The position numbers were made by a program, and so were the translations under genes. A stretch of DNA of 64,000 nucleotides from an uncultured Acetatifactor sp. (GTDB lineage: Bacteria > Bacillota > Clostridia > Lachnospirales > Lachnospiraceae). This document shows, one piece after another, positions 60,758 through 64,000 of the stretch; within the stretch, counting starts at the first letter, position 1, and each line of letters begins with the position of its first letter. The notes below the pieces were generated by a model. The model made no database searches. It saw only the letters and a list, made by a program, of their open reading frames with translations, and was not told where the DNA came from. The stretch spans positions 159,105-223,104 of the forward strand of contig CAJUAB010000003.1 in NCBI GenBank assembly GCA_910583845.1. Reading direction: 5' to 3'.

Positions 60758-63151
60758 TCATCTCCCTTTGATGATTCTTTTGATTCCCCGCAGGAAATGT
60801 CCGTTGGCCATATCCAGCAATCCCTGCATCAGTCCCCCTTTCATACCGCCGGAAATCTGCATACTGCGCAGGGGGGAACCGGCGGAGGAAGCCATCAGCA
60901 TCCGGAATTCCGGGTTTTCATAATCCGCCCTGCCTCCAAATCCTTTGGCAACTGTCGCCTCCACTGCTTTATACATGATTTTCATAATAAAGGAATCTTC
61001 CTTCATCTCCTCCACAGTGTTGTCCATGGTAAACTGACCCCTGACCGGCCTCATCGCTCCATATGCCTTACCCATCACGGTTTCCCACTCTTTTTGTGAA
61101 GGCTTTCCCTGACAGGTTTCATACCAGCTACCCGCCTGCCAGTCGGGAACAGAGACGCTCCCGCCTCTCTTTTCTATCACAGCGGACAGGCCGCCGATCC
61201 CTATTGAATAACTGCCTTCCGGAACTTTCCAGCCCTCCTGCCAGATAGCAAAGCTGCGTTCCTCCAGCACAAAAGAGACCTTTGTACTCTCCCCCGGCTG
61301 CAAAAACACCTTCTGAAAGCCTTTCAGTTCCCGCACCGGGCGGTGCAGACTGCAACGGACACCACTCTTCCCCTCAGGCGGCGTGATATAAAGCTGCACT
61401 ACCTCTGCGCCGGGACGGTTTCCGGTATTTGTTACCGTTATGGAAACATCGCAGCCTCCATTCCGGTCAGTTTCAACATTATTTTCAGCCTTTTCGCTGA
61501 TTTCTAAATCACTATATGTAAAATCGGTATAACTCAATCCGTATCCAAAAGGCCAGCGAACCTTTACACCCGCTTTGTCATAATACCGGTAGCCTGCATA
61601 AATACCCTCCTGATACAAGGCGTCTTTGTATCTGCCGAAAATCTCCGAAGACGGAACATCCTCATAGGTAAGAGGCCAGCTCTCCGCCAGCCTGCCGCAG
61701 GGGCTGATCCTGCCGTAGAGCAGATTGGCAATGGCCTCTCCCCCCGCCTGACCGGGCAGCCCCATATAAAGGACAGCCTTCACCCGATCCGCCCAGGGAC
61801 ACTCCACCGCACAACCGCAGAGCAGTACCACGATTATGTTGGGGTTTGCCTCCGCCACAGCCTCAATCATGCGCAGATGCCCCTCCGGCATTTTCATATT
61901 CTCCCGGTCAAAGCCCTCCGATTCATAGCGGTCGGGCAGGCCGGCAAACACCACCGCGGCTTCTGCATTTTCTGCCGCCTTTACCGCCTCCGAGATCATG
62001 GTTTCGGTAGTGTCTCCCCTGTCGTCACAGCCGGGGGCATAAACCGCACCGGGAAGGAAGTCAAGGGGCTGGCTGACCTTCATGGGGTTAATATGGCTGG
62101 AGCCCGCCCCCTGATAACGCATTTTCTTTGCCATGGCTCCAATCACCGCAATCTTTGCGTTTTCCATCAGAGGGAGTATCCCTCTCTCATTTTTCAGCAG
62201 CACCGCCCCCTGCTCCGCCGCCCTGCGGGCCAGGGCATGATGACTGTCATAATCGCATTCCCCTTTCTCCTGCAAGGTCTTTTCAGCCCGAAACGCCAGT
62301 TTCAAAACACGGCGGACGGAAGCGTCCACACTGCTCTCCGGAAGCGTACCCTCCTTTACTGCCCGCAGCACCTCCTTTTCCATATAGCTGCTGCCTCCGG
62401 GCATATTCAGGTCACACCCGGCCCGGAAACCTTCCACCCGGTCATTCATGGCACCCCAGTCCGTGACCACCGTACCCTCAAAGCCCCATTCCTCCCGGAG
62501 AATATCTGTCAGCAGCTCCTTATGATCGCTGCAATGCACCCCGTTCAGCTTCGGATAAGCACACATGACAGTGGATGGCTTTCCCTCTTTGACTGCGATC
62601 TCAAAAGCGGTCAGATACAGTTCCCGCAAGGTGCGCCCGTCCAGAATGCTGTCGGAATTAAACCGGCTTTTCTCCTGTGAATTGACGGCAAAATGCTTGA
62701 GGCTGCTTCCCACGCCCTGCCCCTCCACCCCCCGGATGAACCCCGCTGCCAGCTTTCCCGCCAGATAAGGGTCCTCGCTGAAATATTCAAAGTTCCTCCC
62801 GCACAGGGGATTTCGTTTCAGATTTGCCCCGGGGCCAAGCACAAGCCCCACGCCCTGCTCTCTGGCCTCTTCGCCCACGGCTGTTCCGATGGTTTCCGTC
62901 AAACGAAGGTCCCAGCCTCCTGCGATGGTCACCTCCGCGGGGAAGCAGGTTGCCGGGCGGGATTCGTTCACCCCCAGCATATCTGCGCCGTTTTCCCGCT
63001 CCTGCTTTCTGAGCCCATGAGGGCCGTCGCACATAAACAGCGACGGAATACCGTATTGTTCATATTTTTTTGTCTCCCAGAAGGACGCCCCGGAACAAAG
63101 GGCGATTTTGTCCTCCAGGGTCATCTGTTTGATTATTTTTTCTATATCCAT
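60758..63151 (-). CDS. GH3 family beta-glycosidase
   Basis: A 797-residue glycoside hydrolase of family 3. The N-terminal barrel carries CDGPHGLR near 41-48 and the nucleophile Asp231 in VVTDWGAMND. The second domain (AAVVFAGLPDRYESEGFDR) supplies the acid/base, and a fibronectin-III-like domain (SITVTNTGNRPGAEVVQLY) ends the family core. No signal peptide is seen, so it acts inside the cell on imported saccharides. AAGGGGTG precedes the ATG. It follows the rhamnosidase gene by 121 bp on the same strand. Confidence 0.93.
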   Translation of the reverse strand: MDIEKIIKQMTLEDKIALCSGASFWETKKYEQYGIPSLFMCDGPHGLRKQERENGADMLGVNESRPATCFPAEVTIAGGWDLRLTETIGTAVGEEAREQGVGLVLGPGANLKRNPLCGRNFEYFSEDPYLAGKLAAGFIRGVEGQGVGSSLKHFAVNSQEKSRFNSDSILDGRTLRELYLTAFEIAVKEGKPSTVMCAYPKLNGVHCSDHKELLTDILREEWGFEGTVVTDWGAMNDRVEGFRAGCDLNMPGGSSYMEKEVLRAVKEGTLPESSVDASVRRVLKLAFRAEKTLQEKGECDYDSHHALARRAAEQGAVLLKNERGILPLMENAKIAVIGAMAKKMRYQGAGSSHINPMKVSQPLDFLPGAVYAPGCDDRGDTTETMISEAVKAAENAEAAVVFAGLPDRYESEGFDRENMKMPEGHLRMIEAVAEANPNIIVVLLCGCAVECPWADRVKAVLYMGLPGQAGGEAIANLLYGRISPCGRLAESWPLTYEDVPSSEIFGRYKDALYQEGIYAGYRYYDKAGVKVRWPFGYGLSYTDFTYSDLEISEKAENNVETDRNGGCDVSITVTNTGNRPGAEVVQLYITPPEGKSGVRCSLHRPVRELKGFQKVFLQPGESTKVSFVLEERSFAIWQEGWKVPEGSYSIGIGGLSAVIEKRGGSVSVPDWQAGSWYETCQGKPSQKEWETVMGKAYGAMRPVRGQFTMDNTVEEMKEDSFIMKIMYKAVEATVAKGFGGRADYENPEFRMLMASSAGSPLRSMQISGGMKGGLMQGLLDMANGHFLRGIKRIIKGR

Positions 63152-63272
63152 TCTTACACCCCTTGCGCGCTTTGGCGCGCATACCAGTTTACTTTCAATC
63201 CATCAAGCATGCCGCCAACGGCGGCACAAACAATCCATGAAATCGAACAGGAAGAATCGCCGCTTACACCCC
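63152..63272 (-). other. short spacer between rhamnosidase and GH3
   Basis: Two small GC hairpins (GCGCGC arms near 63164-63179 and TGCCGCC arms near 63210-63226) and the 12-mer AAGGGGTGTAAG repeated at both ends, the left copy serving as ribosome site for GH3. Confidence 0.5.
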
Positions 63273-64000
63273 TTAAAATATGTGTGTGCCGGGATTCAGT
63301 ACAACTGCGTCCCTCCCCGGCAAAATAACCGTAGCGCTGCAGTTATCCGGAATCACAACGGTATAGGTGATTGTTTCATTTCCGCCAGCCTCACCGTTCT
63401 CTCCCTCCCGGTCTCCCTCTCTTACCCAGCCGCTCTCCACTTTCCCGTATACACTGTGATAGGCCGCTTTTGCATAAGTAAAGTGTCCCCCCGGCCTGGG
63501 TGCAATGGTAAAATGATTCTCCCCGTCCACCCGTATGCCGCACATGGTATCGAACAGCCATCGGCAGACGGCACCCTTGGAATAATGGTTCAAAGAGCCA
63601 ATACCACCGTTTACCGCTGCGCTCCCCTCCCAGGCCTCCCATACCGTGGTGGCACCGTTTTTCGGCATAAACAGCCAGCCGGGCATCTCTTCATTCTCCA
63701 GTAACCGATAAGCCGCCTCCAGGTCCGTCTCCGTCAGCACATCCAGAATCAGCGGCGTGGACAGAAAACCGGTTCCCAGACGCCAGCCGTAATGCTCCAA
63801 TGCCTGCAGCAGTCTTTCCCGCGCATATTCCGCCTGCTCCTGCTCCAGCAGGTCAAAGGCCAGGGGCCGCACCAGCCTTGCCTGTCTGTCGGTGTCCAGA
63901 CTGTAAGCAGCGGTCTTCACCAGTGCCTGATAGGATTTCCGGCATCCGGCAGCAAAGCTGCGATACCCGCTCGCCTCTCCCGGATTTCCCAGCGCAGTTT
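63273..64000 (-). CDS. alpha-L-rhamnosidase (GH78-type), C-terminal part
   Basis: Only the last 240 or so residues are in the window; the frame is open through the right edge. The six-hairpin barrel end is recognisable: DRQARLVRPLAFDLL, TGFLSTPLILDVL, ATTVWEAWEG, SLNHYSKGAVCRWLFDTM and a final beta-sandwich (FTIAPRPGGHFTYAKAAYHSVYG). These are hallmarks of GH78 rhamnosidases, which release rhamnose from plant glycosides or pectin fragments. The C-terminus contains a short Gly/Glu-rich insert. It probably acts with the GH3 enzyme downstream. Confidence 0.88.
   Translation of the reverse strand, partial: TALGNPGEASGYRSFAAGCRKSYQALVKTAAYSLDTDRQARLVRPLAFDLLEQEQAEYARERLLQALEHYGWRLGTGFLSTPLILDVLTETDLEAAYRLLENEEMPGWLFMPKNGATTVWEAWEGSAAVNGGIGSLNHYSKGAVCRWLFDTMCGIRVDGENHFTIAPRPGGHFTYAKAAYHSVYGKVESGWVREGDREGENGEAGGNETITYTVVIPDNCSATVILPGRDAVVLNPGTHIF

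Overview
The window looks like a chromosome segment of a motile gut-type Clostridia, most likely Lachnospiraceae. The pointers are the flagellin type, a flagellin gene preceded by csrA, the paired glgC-glgD genes, strong AGGAGG ribosome sites, Lpl-type sugar ABC importers with Gfo/Idh oxidoreductases, and a type VII-like EssC/YukD locus. Most of the window is visibly GC-richer than the first 3.5 kb, which reads as an acquired island. Everything here is from reading the sequence; no searches were run.

Layout. 1-3.2 kb: a STAND-type P-loop NTPase with a TPR tail (cut by the window edge, with an apparent frameshift near its start), followed by remnants of a serine and a tyrosine recombinase. 3.5-6.6 kb: flagellin and csrA, transcribed leftward, preceded by an 801-bp segment bounded by 27-bp inverted repeats. 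That segment carries its own tyrosine recombinase and a sigma-D-type promoter that currently points away from csrA-flagellin. I read it as a flagellar ON/OFF switch held OFF in this sequence. 6.7-9.1 kb: rpsF-ssb-rpsR, a DUF951 protein and a DUF218 membrane protein. 9.3-16.5 kb: glgC-glgD, a sirtuin, a TrkA protein and a CPA1 antiporter, a membrane protein of unknown function, and tRNA-Cys and tRNA-Glu. 16.7-30.3 kb: an amino-sugar/glycan locus. An eight-gene leftward unit (binding protein, two permeases, esterase, two Gfo/Idh enzymes, MFS transporter, nagA) diverges from nagB and an AraC regulator.

30.3-50.9 kb: an eleven-gene leftward cluster: HTH regulator, FHA protein with a nine-residue threonine repeat array, PP2C phosphatase, membrane Ser/Thr kinase, two small membrane proteins with repeat tails, a giant (about 3035 aa) Ig-repeat surface protein, a second FHA protein, a MinD/CpaE-like ATPase, YukD, and an EssC-like ATPase that lacks the third ATPase domain. 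No WXG100 substrate, EsaA, EssA or EssB is visible, so this looks like a divergent phosphorylation-linked type VII-like export system that may be dedicated to the giant protein. 51-58.3 kb: a Gfo/Idh paralogue and a RADAR antiphage operon (rdrA, rdrB). 58.5-64 kb: an AraC/GyrI-like regulator overlapping a nitroreductase with a pentapeptide-like tail, then a GH3 glycosidase and the C-terminal part of a GH78-type rhamnosidase that runs off the right edge.

The strongest new-looking items are the self-contained invertible sigma-D promoter switch upstream of csrA-flagellin, including a recombination site that doubles as an intrinsic terminator in the OFF state and a CsrA-type hairpin in the flagellin leader; and the type VII-like locus built around a giant repeat protein and FHA/kinase/phosphatase signalling.
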